A stretch of DNA of 64,000 nucleotides. Source: Quercus robur (lineage: Eukaryota; Streptophyta; Magnoliopsida; Fagales; Fagaceae). The first letter of the stretch is position 1; every line of letters starts with the position of its first letter. The stretch lies in the NCBI RefSeq assembly GCF_932294415.1, contig NC_065536.1:32941354-33005353 (forward strand), given 5' to 3'. The notes under the pieces were generated by a model. That model saw nothing but the letters and a program-made list of their open reading frames with translations. It was not told the DNA's origin and made no database searches. Position numbers and translations under genes: made by a program. Shown here one piece after another: positions 45,850 through 60,300 of the stretch.

Positions 45850-46494
45850 TGATAGGGATAAGCCCCAAGGCAGACGGATCCAATCAACAGAGTTAGTTAT
45901 AAGTGATGGTGTTGCCTAAAGAGACGGTCTAGATAGCCTAACAGTCAAAGAACTGGTAGAGGGAATCATGTCTTGGACAGAAAGGTATAGAGATGGGCAG
46001 ATTCTTTAAAGTAGATGGACTCAAGTAAGACAGACAGATTCTTTGTAGTGGATGGATTCCAATGAGATGGACGGACGCAAGGTAGATGGGTAGTAAAGCC
46101 ATGTGGCACCCACGTGGCCTAAGTGGTCTCCAAAAAACCTAATATGGAAATGTCTTGCATCTCATGCTCAGAATCCCTACAAGGAAAAAAAACTCACGAT
46201 ATATGAGAATTAAAGAAGATCTTCTCTACAAGGAAATACCTTCTCCATCAAGAAATGAAGGTCAGCTCTATACCACTATAAAAACCCCAAATCCCTCACA
46301 AACCAAGGTACGTATAATTTTTCCCAGCTCTGGCACTCTAGAGTTGCAGAAACTCTCTCTAACTTAACCTTCGAAGGGTATTTGACCGGTACCACATCGG
46401 TGCTCTCTATAGGGTTTTCTTTGTTTCTATTTTGCAGGTTTTGTCTAGAGCACATGAGGATTGCACAACTTACTGATGATTTTTTGCATCATCA
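45850..46494 (+). repeat. 3' LTR of the second element (645 bp)
   Basis: It begins TGATAGGGATAAGCC and ends TTTGCATCATCA. AATAT follows, matching the bases before the 5' LTR. Confidence 0.95.
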
Positions 46495-46499
46495 AATAT

Positions 46500-47539
46500 T
46501 GTTATCAAAATAAACACTTAAAGGATACAATGGTAGAAACAACTTTTTCCAAGCAAGAAAGAAGATTACAAAAGTAGATAGCTGGGGAAGTAAGGGAGAT
46601 TATGAAAACTAAAAATTAAGCTTTGATTACAAATGAAGGGAAATAGGCCTTTTATAGGTAGAAATAGGCATTGTTTGAATAGTAGAGAGCAGTAGGAATC
46701 ACAGATGAATAGTAAAAAGTAAATTTGACTTTTTTACTATTCAATACACTATGGTAGATCCATTGAAAGCAGGAGGGATACTGTAGATGAATAGTGTCAT
46801 GTCTAATGGTAGTAGTAATTACTTTAGCAATTTCGCTGATATGTGCCGACAGTAGTAATCTTGCAATCATGGATTGAAGTAGGGAATCAGACCTCAGCTA
46901 AAATAGGAGTAACAATTGGGTCATGTCCAAATAGAGATCCATCATAAGGATAGTAATATGGTAATATATATAGGGTTGGAAAACATAGTTTTGTATCTCA
47001 TACAAAACAAGCATCGGAAGCAACATAAGAATCTACTTCATTATGAGAGATAATATACAACTTTAAATTCTAGAATAAAGAATAAAAAGCATTCCTTGAT
47101 GCAGCCTTAAAAACAAAGTCGATGATCGATCTTATGAAACCTTCAATATTCACCCCAATTCCGCATGGTGTCCAAGATGTGTGGTTTTCCAATCAGTTCT
47201 TTGTACTTTTCTTTTTTACTTTTTGTTATAAAAGGTCTGTTAAAAAGATGATTTCTCTCCTTTAATAGTATGCATTTTTTAATTTCCAAAGACAATTATT
47301 TTATTTAACAACTCTTATTAAATAAACAATTGATTATCTAATTGGGTTAGCCTTTTGGGCCAGCCCAATTAAGCTTTAATGTGTGGCTTGGGATGGGACA
47401 AAAGGGATAAATAAGACTCTAACTCCAATGGGTTTCAAACTTCTATTAATTAAATATCACGTACCACTATGGAAATATAATTGTACTCTATGCCGTATTA
47501 ATAAATTATATCCCACGACTTTAATATTTAAATATCATT
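46500..47539. other. Spacer, no gene
   Basis: AT-rich. I see no gene or clear repeat ends in this segment. Confidence 0.5.
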
Positions 47540-50500
47540 TGATAAAACTTTTGATGGTCTGTGTTATTATTGTTTCACACTTTGTCCTTGTTAATGGTGA
47601 ACTAAAGGGTATAATCCATCATTCTTGAGGTATTCGCCAAGGAGAACCCCTTTCTCCCTTCCTTTTCTTATTATGTACTGAGGGTCTTCATGGTATGATC
47701 TCAAAGGTTGCAGTTTTGGGGAAAATCTAGGGCTATTCATTGTACAAAACTAGTCCACGGTTGACACATTTTCTTTTTGTAGATGATGGTCTTCTTTTTT
47801 GTAGGGAACTAAATAGGAGTGCTTTAGTTCTAGATATTCTTGATACATATGGAAAATGTTTCGGATAACAGATAAATAAAAGTGAAACCATTATTTTTTT
47901 TTCTTCAATAAATCAACCTCAAAAGACAAAAGAAATCACATAAAACAAGCTTTGGAGGCTCTAGAAATCAAGAAATATGAAAAGTTGGGGCTGCCTTCGC
48001 TTGTGGGGAGGTGGAAGAAAGCTAGCTTTAATTACACAAAAGAGAGTCTGGAGGAAACTACAAGGCTGGGAGGAGAAATTACTGTTGCAAGCTGGGAAGG
48101 AAATTTTAATGAAGGTTATTGTTCAGGCTATTCTCACTTACACAATGAGTTGCTTCAAACTTCCTTTGGATTTATGCAACTATATTGAAAGCCTTATTAG
48201 AAAATTCCAATGGGGTCAACACAGTGATCGCTGCAAAATTCATTAGGTAAGTTGGGATTCTCTCTGTCAGTCTATATCTAATGGAGGCATGGGTTTTAAA
48301 GACTTAAGGTTCTTCAATGATGCCCTTCTAGCCAAACAAGCATGGAGATTTATTCACAATAAAAACTCTCTTCTCTGTAGGGTTTTAAATCAAAATTCTT
48401 TCCGAATTGCTCATTTATGGAGGCTTTAGATTCACTCCCTGGATTTTATGCATGGCAAAGCATTTTGAAAGGGAGGGAAGTGTTGAGGAGGGAGCTAGAT
48501 GGCGAGTGGATTGTGGTGATTTTATTAGCATTTGGGCAAATGCATGGCTATCGTCCATTAAGCAGCCAAAAATTCAGTCTTTAGTGATTAATGGTCTCCA
48601 AGAAGCCCCTGTTAGTGCTCTAATTGACCCAGTTTCTAAGTGCTGGGATAAAGACATTCTAAATGGCTATTTTGTTCCTCAAGAGGTTGATATGATTTTG
48701 AGTATCCTTCTCCACTGTAGTCATGTTGAAGAGAAACTCATTTGGCCACATGTGTCATCGAGAATTTACTCTGTTAAGTCAAGGTATAATTATTGATAGG
48801 CCAATAATGTATTGATCCCTTGTGATGAATTAACCAATTAATTAGCCAAGTTAATTAATTAATTCAATTTGCATGCAATAAGCGTGGTAGCACAAACAAA
48901 TCACCAACTAAGTTAAAATGCAACGGTAAATAAATTGACACAGTAATTTGTTTACGAATGAGGAAAACCTACACGGCAAAAACCTCATCGAGTGATTTTA
49001 AGGTCACCACTCCTAAGAATTCACTATTATCATAATAAGCGGTTACAAGTAAAGGAATTCAGTACCTTATACCAACCTACAGTTGAACCCTTATCCCAAT
49101 TCCCAATTGGACTTGTTCTGTAGTGACAATCTCTCCTTTTAATGCACGGCTCATAGTACGTGACTAACCAATTTGATGTGCAGATCCCAGTATGTGGCTT
49201 ACTCACCAACTTGAGAAAGATGTTGGTTGCAAAGTTCTTCAATTCATTAACACGATGAAGATCACGAAGCTCCTTGGTTACAAAACCTTACGGTGTACAA
49301 ATACAGCAGCTTCTTGAATAGAAAGATGAATTAAGGCATATGTTTTCGGTTCACAATATGCTTGTGAAAAACTTTTACATTGAGTTGCATCAGTTGTGAT
49401 AGCCCTTAAAACAATCCTTATATATGTTTAGGGTTGTGAGAAAAGAAAGCTCAAACATCTATTCACGGATTGAAGTGAAATCAACTCTGAAAAATTGAAT
49501 TTCATAAACCTCACTAGATAACCTATCTATCGAGCAGCTGTCAAACATCGGGCTGAAATAGCTTTTTAAACTGATAGATACTAGCTGTCTCACTTGTTTC
49601 TTGGACAGACTTGCATGGTTTTAACATTTGATCTTGAAACCTTATTTTTTGAAGTATTAAACACATCCTAGATCTACCCAATTACAAGTAAAGTGCGTTT
49701 TGTCAAAGGATTAGCCAATTCTATATTGACATATGTTCCTAACAATGATTCACATATGACCTAACAATTTTCTTGCAAAAGAAAATTTTATGCCTAATCC
49801 GAGTTCTACTCACCAAAGTTATCACCAAGGTTTTTGGAAGCAATTGTAGAGTCTCTCAGTTCCTAATAAAATTAAAAATTTCTTGTGGTGAGCATGTAAA
49901 AATGCTATTCATGTCAAAAGAAATTAGAACATTGAAGAGTCCTTACTGAAGATGTTTGTGTCCATTGCAATAGCTCCTCAGAAGATGTTATCCATGCATT
50001 GTAGGAATGCCCAAAGTTAACTCCTATCTGGAAAGCAGACGCAATGTGGTTGTTTTTTTGTACACAACTCTTTTCAAGCTTCTATGATCTAGTGCATTTT
50101 ATTTTGGTTGAAGGAAAAAATTTGGAAATATTTGCAATAATGGTTTGGACAATTTGGTGCCAAAGAAATCTTCTTAGAACCAGTAGCAAAGTTTACCCCA
50201 TCTCACAAGTTGTTCCTTCTACTATCCAAACTCTCGAGGATTTCTTTTGAACTCTACCATAGCACACGGTTCAGACTTCTACTTCTCCCCAAACTCGTGT
50301 TCAATGGGTTCCTCCTCTAGCTTCCTCTCTCAAAATAAATTTTGATGGTGCACTCTTTAGGGAAACAACCGAGGCTGGATTGGGAGTAGTAATTCGGAAT
50401 CATCAAGGTGAGGTGATATTTGCCTTATAAAAAAAAAAGCTCCCTTCCTCATCTGATGACGTCGAAGCCCTAGCCGCTATCAAATCTATCTCCTTTGATC

Positions 50501-50862
50501 GTGAACTTGATCTACCCTCTGTTATTGTTGAGGGAGATTCAGAGGTTGCCATCAAAGCTCTAAGAAGTGTAGATGAATCTCTTGCCTCCTTTGGTCATTT
50601 GATTGCTTCTGCCAAACCATCTACAATTGCCTTCCGTAGTATATCTTTTTCCCATACTTGTAAACTAGGTAACTCTGTAGCTTATAACATAGCTAAGCAC
50701 GCGAGACATGCTAGTAATTTAACTGTGTGGATGGAGGATGTTCCTCTACACCTTCATCATGTATTTCTAGCTAATTATGACTGGGTGTTTTTTTTTTTTT
50801 TTTTTTTTAATAAAGTACTGAGGTTTTCTTATTAAAAAAAGAAAAAGAAAAAGAAAAAAAAA
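47540..50862 (+). pseudogene. Decayed LINE (RT, zinc ribbon, RNase H), interrupted
   Basis: RT remnants begin near 47554 and include GIRQGEPLSPFLF (about 47630) and the catalytic region FVDDGLLFC (about 47777), followed by WRFIHNK (48345). After the insertion at 48794-49815 the zinc-ribbon part resumes (VPNKIKNFLW near 49855). An RNase H domain follows (DVEALAAIKSI near 50460, VIVEGDSEVAIKAL near 50524, GNSVAYNIAKHA near 50671). A 3' A-rich tail lies at 50835-50862. Many stops and frameshifts occur. Its RT differs from the LINEs at 25004-29229, and it keeps an RNase H domain that I do not see in them. Confidence 0.88.
48794..49815. mobile_element. LTR-like insertion in the LINE, copy 2 of the 1-kb repeat
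   Basis: The LINE coding homology stops at about 48790 (after VKSRYN) and resumes at about 49826 (FWKQL). The inserted sequence begins TGATAGG and ends near CCTAACA at about 49766, which would fit a solo LTR with TG and CA ends. I could not find an exact target duplication. It is homologous to 32937-33960. Confidence 0.6.
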
Positions 50863-52487
50863 GGAACATTCATAGTGAACAAAGTCAAAATAAATTGTCA
50901 TTTTGTAAATTACTATTTTATTCTTTGAGTCCCCAGTTTAATCTTTTAGTTATTCATATATTTTATGAACTAATTTCCTCTTTTTATGAAAAAAAGAAAA
51001 GAAAAGAAATTAGTAAAAAGTTACTAAAGTGGCTAGGCCCAACACCTTGAATAATCAGTTCCCTCTTCCCATTAACTATCTCAAGGGGATATTTTGTCTT
51101 TATAGAAAAAGATTATAGATTTTATCTTGAGAATATGTGTTCCATCAACATTACATGTAGTTACGAACATATTGAGTTTTAACCGTTAGATTAGATCTCA
51201 CTCATGATATATCAAAGTAACATTCATTCCATGATTAGGTTCACAACTCTTAAGTATGAATATAGAAGTCTATGAGATTTATTATTCAAGTGACATTTGT
51301 TAATTGAATAATTAATTTCATTCCGATGTAGTTCAATGTGTTTTACACATTTAAGATACACCAACACATCAACTAGAAGTCTTCACTTCCATGATCAAGA
51401 CAAACCATCTTAGTTGACATGTGCATTGCAGATGAAACACCCAATTTCATCACAAACCACGAATTACATTTTTGACTTTACAAAGAATTTATGATTTATA
51501 TCTTTCTATAATTAAATCACATACAATGCATCTAAATGACTATATGATACTGTCCATTTAATCCACGTACAAATAGTCTCATATAATTAAATACTTTAAT
51601 TACTTAAAATATGACAATAAATTAGATTTTAGGGCATGAACCCCAATAATATATATATAAAAGAAAATAAAAGAAAAAGAAAAAAAAACACTAATATTGG
51701 CAAATCTAAATCCTATATCCTTTTGTATGAAATAAGCATGCCATATCCTTAGATGCTTTGTTGTGAAACAACGGATACTACTCATGTGGTGGTGAATACC
51801 CTTCATCAACGTTCTTGACAGTAAGAAAAGTGTATACCATGTGCCACACATGGCAACATAATACCTCAATGTATTGTTTTTTGTTATTTTATTATTTTTC
51901 AACAAGTAGAATAACTTTGGATACTATCAAGAGCATTATAGCTCAACTTGTTGGCAGTTTTTGGTGTTTTCAATAGACATGTACATGGTTAAAATACCTC
52001 CTCCCTCATTATAACTATCAAAGATTCCAATGTCTTATTCCTATTCATTTGAAATAGAGTCTGAGGCACTTCATTATAATATTCAAATGCATTATACATG
52101 ATTTAAGAGATATATGAATAATAACAATATTTAGAATTTAGCAACTCGCTCGCTTGGACTAGTGTCTCTTTGGCATCTCTCGTCTTAGGAAATACAAGAC
52201 CTTGATGCTTTAAGGACACCTTTTGCCTTTGACAGTTTGACTATATTGGAGTAAATGTACATTGAAAAAGAAAAACTACACATTCATTTAAAATACTAGG
52301 GAGAGAATGGAGATGGAACAGTACACAACAAAGTCGGCAAAGTTGGTGCATGTGTGAGAATATTGCCTTCCTGTTTTTTTCCTTGCATATTACAGCCAAA
52401 AAAGGGCGAAAAAAAAGGGGAAAAATCGAAGAGAAAATATACATCTATAAGCGGATATAATTCCATAACAAGAGGAGTAAACAATAA
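50863..52487. other. Spacer between the LINE and the ARC3 3' end
   Basis: AT-rich, without supported genes. The part next to 52488 should contain the ARC3 3' UTR. Confidence 0.5.
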
Positions 52488-55400
52488 TTATTTGACATCA
52501 GTATCAGAGTCCAATTGCTTACGACTTACAAGAACACCTTGATCCCAAATCTCAAGAGACCTGTAAAAATGCAGATTGCACAGAAGTGGATCATTTAACA
52601 GGAATTTTTTGTTAATGGAACAATACAAAACTATACAGTCAGCGAAAAGAAGTGTGAGAAGGGAAGCTATTGCAGACAAACCTTGTCCCATCGACATCAA
52701 TACAAAGAAAGTGGCCATGCCGCCATCCATCTTGAAAATGGCCAAAAAAGACATCACCAGACTTCGAATAGAAACGACCTTCACCATTGGCCTTTCCCTT
52801 CCAAAAGTTAGCAAACCAGCGATCCCCAGTGTGAAAATAAAACCAACCCTACATGACCAAAGAAATTTATGCGTCTCAGGATAACCCACAAAGAATTCTT
52901 CAAGGTACAAAATATGTTGGTGAGTTGTATTAAAGAAAAGAGAACCATTAAGGAAACATTTCACCACCAGCAATAAATAGAATGTGTAGTTCTAAACGTT
53001 TATGCCCACTATGTCACTAACTAAAGAAGCAAAAAATGCACGGGTTTGAAGTATTTATGGTTGGTGAACTTTATGAGGTGAAAAAAAATATCCACCTGGG
53101 AAAAATGAAGATAAGTCATGTATGATGGTAATGCGAAGTGCAATGAATGTTGAAAACTGATAAAAGAGAAATTTTGTGGACATAAACATAACTTACACAG
53201 TAGCAACACTAGTCAGCTAAGGCAAGCATCTGGACATTATCGAATGGGATAAATTTGTGTTCTTTGAGTTAAAATGTTCAAAGCGTTCCATTTAAATGGT
53301 ATTAACCACAAAGATTTCTACAAAAATCCTCATGATTTAATGTGCTCAGCTCCATTTAGCACATAGACTGACTGAGATAGCACAAATTGAGGAAAATGTT
53401 AAGTATTATTCTAGTGAGGGCCGCTTAGACAATTACGTATACAAAACTTTTCATCCATCAATATTTACTCAATTCTCACCGATACTAAATGTTCAGATAA
53501 TGTAGATTCCATGTCCTTTGACTAATTTTCATTTTATTGTTACTTTTCAATCTTTCCATGCACATGTTTTATCCATATGTTGTAATTATCGTTAAAATTA
53601 ACAAAATGAACTGCAAAACATATATATGAACTCAATACCATAACCATGTGTCCAAATCATGCAAGTTTGAGTCTAAAAAGTAATGAAAAAAACCACCTAA
53701 CTGGATTTTATGGTGTGACAAAGCAATCTATTTACAATGTCACGATGATACATTTACCAGAAATAATGAACTCAAATCCATAACTCCCTGATATTGTTTA
53801 ACTTTTTACATACTTCAGATGGCTTCATGTAGATAAAAGCGACATAATAAGATCATTTCTACAGTACTGCATCTTATTAAACATATATTTACTAATCAAT
53901 TAGACAAAATTCTTTTCCCCAGTAACAAAGTAGTATTAGTCATTTAGAATAGCTTCATGTAGCAGTTGTGGCATCACCCAATTATTCCCAACCAAACAAA
54001 AGACCATATGCCAATGCTTGAACTATTAGGAAATTTAGGGACAAATGATTTATTGATTCCCCATCCTCCTTCACATGCAACACGAATCCTTAGTCATGAT
54101 AACCCTTCTATGCAAATCATATGTAGTTAGAATCTTGCTCCTTTCTGCAGTCCAAACAAATAAATTCACTCTTGTTGGTGATTTGATCCTCCATATACAC
54201 CAAAAAAATGAACTATGACCCTCTGCTTTTAGTGCTTCACAATAGGTTTTAGCTTGGAAACCACTATAGCAGGAAGTCAAATCACCTTATCCTTTTCTCC
54301 TGAATTGGTGTGGATTGCATATAATAGTTCTAAAAACTTATAGGGGATTCCAGCCCCCAGTCATGCAAAGATTGGAATAAAATAATATTCCAAACATATA
54401 GAGATTGACTGTCTCTTTTTTGGGGATTTATTGATGACAAAACATATTGTCAGTTGTCATTCCCTATATTCGCTTGGATGATTAATTAGGTGATATTCTC
54501 ACTAAGCCATTAGAGTTACATGTTATGTTTTATATTGGCCTTTTATTCTTAAGTTAGCTTAAGTTTAATATTGTAATTATGTCATATCACTCCAATATAA
54601 ATATATGCAGCAGTGAAGGGCTTAATCAATTCTAACTATGCTATTTCCATCAAATTATGAAGCATATCCAAATTCAATAATTGAAACATGTAAACAAGAA
54701 AATATATTCGAAATATTGGAAATATGATATGCAGTAAAGTGGAGTAGAACTTATCACATGACCCATATAGTGGTCTATCTAGTCAGGAATCAATTTTAGT
54801 TTGAAAGAAAAGGACAAACCTTACTTTGAACCCCATAGCAAGCATTATTATACAAAACCATCATCTAAGAAAAGAAAATGACAAACCTTGCCATGCATAA
54901 CATCTTCCCTCCATGATCCTTGGAACACATCCCCATTACTGAAGTAGAATGTACCCAGACCTGATTTCTTACCATTGCGCCACGTCCCATCATATATGCT
55001 TCCATCTCCAAGAACCAGACGGCCCTGTACACATTCACTCATAAACTGACATTCCATTCTGTCTGTCCAAATGAAACAAATCAAATGCAGAAGATGTTTG
55101 CTCAAGCATTTTAAGGTTATGGAACAGTACCTTTCCTTCAGGAAGACCCCCTTGGCATCGCCCCCTGTAAATCCCTCCTCTGTATTGTATCTCTACAATA
55201 GGACTCCACTTTTTTGGTGAATCTCTTTCTGCTTCCTGTATAAAAAGTAAAAACTATACAATCAAAACTGAAATCATCACATTCAGACATCATGATAGAA
55301 GAACAGACTATATCAAACTACTTCATTAGGCTACATCATCTTAAAGAAATGTCGGAACTTTTTTCATCATTTCTAGAAAGTATAGCAAGATATCATCGAA

Positions 55401-57327
55401 AATTTCAGTTCTAATGCTGAAATTACAGCGAGAAATCAAACTACTTGAATGAATGATGTAGAACAATTTTCATGAGCTGCAGATTACCAACATAGATGCT
55501 GCACGAACAGAGACAACTCCTTGCTTCTTAGGGACATCAACATATTTTCCATTAAATAGAGTAAATGCACTATTATAAAAGTCCTTCACTACTTCAAAGC
55601 CTGCATCAGTCAATGCACTCCAAGAAGAAACGCTTGGATAAACAGTTGGTCGTGCTTTCACATCATCATCAGTTTCTGGATTTGGGTTTTGTGTTGTAAG
55701 TGAGATATTAACATTGTCTCTCAACTCATTTGAAGGTCGTACTCCAACTGGAAGGTGGAAGATGCTCAGGTCATCAATTATTGGAGCAGTTCCAGTGTCA
55801 GTAGCTCTTTCTTTAGCCCACTCCTCTGCAATCTGATATGCAGGCCCCAAGTTCCAACTAACTAGTGGCTCCCTCTGGAAAGCAGGAGTTCCTAGAGAAT
55901 GCATTTTAAACATGATTACTCAAAAAAGAAAAAAAAAATTGTTTGACTAAATCAGATGTAGTAATCAGGTGTTTCAAGAATTATCTAGGGAGCGCAATTC
56001 AAACTGCAAAATAGTGATTCACAATAAGAATGATTAAAAAGATACAGTGTGCTACCTTCAGTAATTGCGTTGTAAAATCTGAAAGACTTGGTACTGGTTT
56101 CCGCTAATCCAACCTCACTTTGTTCAGATTCACTATTATAATTCCTACAAAATCCAAGGAAAAATAGTATAGATCCTTATAGCAAAGATATTGTTAAGTG
56201 AACTAAACCAAAAGGAGAAAAGCAATTAAACCTTGAAGCATATAACTCATTGTCATCTCTGCTCAAGACTGTCTGTAAATCTTCAGCTGTACTGTTTTCA
56301 TCAATCCCATTTCCTCTCTCATGAGTCAGTCCTGAATTTATCCCTTCACAACTTGCATTTACACGTAAATGTTTTCCCTGAATGTCATTGAACTGCGGGT
56401 GGTGTTTCCTTAGAAGATCAAAAACAAAAGGGAAATGCTGGGCCAGTGTAGACAATATGCTGCTGTTTTTCTGAGAAGACTGTTGCCCAGTATCACTGGT
56501 AATCACATAAATTATACATTAGAATGTTGGAAAGAAAATTTATTAGCCAGACTAAACTTGAGGGATAACTTTAATTGAACAATATCACACACTAGTCACT
56601 GAAAATGAGGCATAGATTGCAAGAAAAACCAAACACATGAAGGATTACAACCAGAATATAGCAGGCAGTATGAAGGTTTCCGGGTTGTCTGGATTATATA
56701 TTCAAAGAAAAGCATCTTCTCTCTTTCAAGCTACAGAGAGAAATTTTACACATTCAAAAATATTTATGGCCTAAGGGGGAAAATGGAGTAAACTGCAAGA
56801 AAATTTCCATGACCGCTTGTGACACCTGAGCAAGAAAGGACGGGAAAAATTCCTCTTTATCCAGTGGAGATCCTTTCTGTTAACATGAGACCCAGCAAGA
56901 TTGTCCCGATCATAATGGAAAGCGAGATCGCATTTTGACGGAGCTGGATCAAGAAGGCGAGAAGCTTGCCAGTTAATGAAAAAGACTGAAATTTCTGAGC
57001 TTGTCGTTTAGTTTAGGCCCCCATATTCAGCTGTTTTTAGTTTAGTTATCTCTTGTAACTTCTTTTCAAAAAAAAGAGAGATTAGCCTCTTGATCAATCA
57101 ATTGATTGGATCGAAGTACAAAGGGGTTTTTTGAAGTGTCAGATCAGCCCCAAGACTAAGGCTGAGCAACTAGCTCCGGCAGGATTGCACGTCTATCTAT
57201 CTTGCCACACTCTCCTACTCCTATAAAGACTGGCGGAAGGAATGCTCTACTCATCTTTATTTCTTATGGCATAGTCGGTCTAGTTACCATCTTAAAATCC
57301 CACCCTCAAGGCCATACAGTAAAAGCC

Positions 57328-57358
<31 letters not shown>

Positions 57359-60300
57359 AAGGAACCTCTTCAACAAGACCCAGAGCAATCTGAACCGAAA
57401 CCCGCTCGATCTGAGCAGTGTGGTGGTCAACAGCGGGTCTGTGTCAAGTAAAACTGATATTGGCCGGTCAAGTGGCAGCTTTCACTGTTTGAGAACTGAT
57501 TGGACCAATTCAACTGAAAAAACTGCCATTCTCCTTCCTCATCCCCTCACTGTGAGCCACGTTCTTCGACTTTTTCTGCCAATTTTTGCCAAATATGATG
57601 GAGATCTCAACATATCAGCCAAGATCTCCCCCATATCTGGGGGAGGTCTCAACAAATCTGGCAAGATCTCACTGAAATTAGAGAGATCTTGGTCTAATCT
57701 TGCGATTCCCCACCGTGCATGACGCATTAACAATCCATTGTGCCTAAGACAGCTTTGACCGATCCAACCAAAGGAATTACAAAGCTTTGGCGGTTGATTC
57801 TGACTGAATCGGTGGTCAATGACGAGTCTGAAATTTCAACACCCATCAGGTTGAATGGTGGGTTCACCCTAAACCTGAACTGACTTGACTCATGGACACC
57901 CCCGTAAATGTTGCTAAACTTACCAAACCATGCTTTGAAAGATTTTTTAAGGCCAACAAGGCTTTGTGTAGCCTAAAAACCTTCCTAAACTCTGGCTGAA
58001 CAACAAAAAACCTAGGCGGTTACTCCATGAAGGCTTCCTTTGGTAAATCACCATGTAAGAAATAACTGCCAATCATATTAGTAGCTAGGGAATAAAAATG
58101 CAAACATGGACAATCTTAGCAACTAGGGAAAATGTTTCAGAATAATCAATGCCATAGTTTTGGATATACCCTTTACCAGATAACAAGCCTTCAAGAGCTT
58201 AATATACACCCGACATCCAACAATAGCCTTCCTTGAGGGAGGAGGTACTAAATCCTAAGTGCCATTCTTGTGAAGGGTTGACCTCTCTTCTTCCATAGCC
58301 ATCTTCCAGCCAGGTATTGACAAGGCCTACTAGACAAACTTAGGGAGACAAATGGTCATAGGAAACAAAGTTGGATATGGGGTGAGATGGAGACCTTGAA
58401 AAATCTTTCCTGAGTCCAACCAGTGCTTATTAAAGAATGAAGTTATAGCCATGCTCAAGGCTTTAACTCTTCAAACAAAATGGTATCAGATCTTAAGTTT
58501 TTTCTCAAGTTTAAACACACATGACATGGAAGAATGGGTCATGGCCATGCACACAATTTCAACTTCTCAAAAAATACCCTAAACTAAATTAGCATATCGA
58601 ATAGCCCTAGTGAGTTGGTTCAAACACATTCAATTGTGACTGAATTGTTGATGACAACTATGAGATATTATTAATATCAGCAAATTCTGGCTCCTGGAAA
58701 TTTACACAACATGCAACAATTTCCAGGATTCTTCTTTAAATATCTCTGATGCGAAGATCATAAAAATGTAAGATGACACTAACAAAGTTAGAGAACAAGA
58801 GATATAAAAATCAATGTATAAATTCAATAGATCATGCTCTAATATAAAGTTGACATTTTGCTCAGTTTCAGCTTTTGGAGCCACTGGTTATCAAAATGTT
58901 TCTATTTACCAAGAAAAAAGGCTAGAAAAAGTTCAGCAACAACAATGACAATCTAACAACTAAGTTAAAAACATAAATTTTAGAATGATCCTTGAAGATT
59001 TTTTAATTTTATAAGATTAGAATAGTACATTCCTCAAAATTCAAAGATGTGGAAGAGAATAATATTAAAATTGATGCCAAATTTATGATCTGGATTTCAC
59101 TATTTCACTTCATGATGATTGATGGTCAAGGAAACAGTACAGTTTTAATTAAGGAACAATAAACTAGCAGACAAACCAAGAATTAAGGCAACATTAGCAA
59201 GCATTCTTATATAAATGACATCTCACCCTACTATAAGAACTGTTGTTACTAGCAGGTTGGGCTCCAGATTAGGCTCGTGAATAACAGATAAAATAATGCT
59301 TTGTGTGTATTCTGTAATTTGACGGAAAGTACACAGAAAGGCATGTATATCACTGTTGTTGACAGTCTCTGAACTTGCAAGGATGCATATAACCATGCCA
59401 TTCAAGTCCTACCAAAGAAATTGAAATAAAAAAAAAGCCACCATTAATGGAATGGAATAAGTAAACGAGGCGAGGGAGGGCGCGGGGGGGGGGGGGGGGG
59501 GGGGGGGTTGTAATTATTTGCCACCCCCCACTTTGGGTTTGGTTTCTCTTTGGCCCCTGAATTGCCTATTTGAAGCAATATTGAGCCTAAACTTTACTAA
59601 TTGTTGCAATGTCAACCCTCTTGCTTGTGTGACCAACTTTAGCCATGATGTCTGGCCACAGGTAGTATCCAAAAAATCTCTCTCTCTCCCCCCACAATGA
59701 CACTAATATTGGCAACACAACAGTAGCAGCACATCCTTCAAATTCAGATAAATGATGAGAGCTGATTGCAATCACAAATAGGCATCTTGTATCGAGTATC
59801 AATGCCAAGAAGCAAGTGTATGCTGCAATTAAGTACACTTTATTTTTCTATAAACTGCAATTAAGCACACAAACAATGGTCTATGGGGCACAAGCTATAG
59901 AATTGAATTATAAGTCATGAAACTTGATCGTTCCCCATGAGGAGGTTTTCTCAGCCATGAAACTGTAAAAGGTCAATCTTGTTGACCCAAAAGCAATTTC
60001 GTCTACTCCAATTGTAAGCTCAAGTTCTCCCAATTCCTTTTTCTTTTTCATCAATTCCAGCCAATTAAAATCCAATCATTGTCAATGCAAACTCCTCCCA
60101 AACTTCAAACCATTTATTTTTTTTACCGATAAGTCAAACATGGTGGGTCTTGAATCCACAAACTCACTTCCACTGTACTTCTTACAAAAGAATGAGATAC
60201 CATTTGAGCTAGAGCTCATTGGCAAAACATCTTCTGCTACATGAATTTGAATTTGGATTCTTCCAACTCAAGAATTTCTAACTTCAAACCTATTTTAGTT

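Larger units (their letters stand above)
40267..46494 (+). mobile_element. Tat-type LTR retrotransposon lacking RT, RNase H and integrase
   Basis: Both LTRs (40267-40912 and 45850-46494), a primer binding site, a polypurine tract and a perfect 5-bp target duplication AATAT (40262-40266 and 46495-46499) are present. Coding content is gag, a truncated protease, a 51-bp tandem array, and an antisense gene before the 3' LTR. No RT, RNase H or integrase sequence is visible between the protease break (about 42710) and the array. By eye the LTRs show about 20 differences over the first 245 bases, mostly transitions, so the insertion is not recent. Close relatives that keep pol, such as the element at 1-8685, could have mobilised it. 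Confidence 0.95.

Noticed and set aside
47383..47628. Small stand-alone protein of 81 codons
   Set aside because: Its last third matches the LINE RT just upstream of the GIRQGEP motif, and the rest is AT-rich sequence without features.
54848..55105. A separate small MORN-repeat gene
   Set aside because: Splice sites at both ends and phase-matched neighbours show it is an exon of ARC3.
58479..58492. TGGTATCAGATC as a primer binding site for initiator tRNA-Met
   Set aside because: The motif is on the + strand, the nearby copia remnant is on the minus strand, and no LTR end adjoins it.
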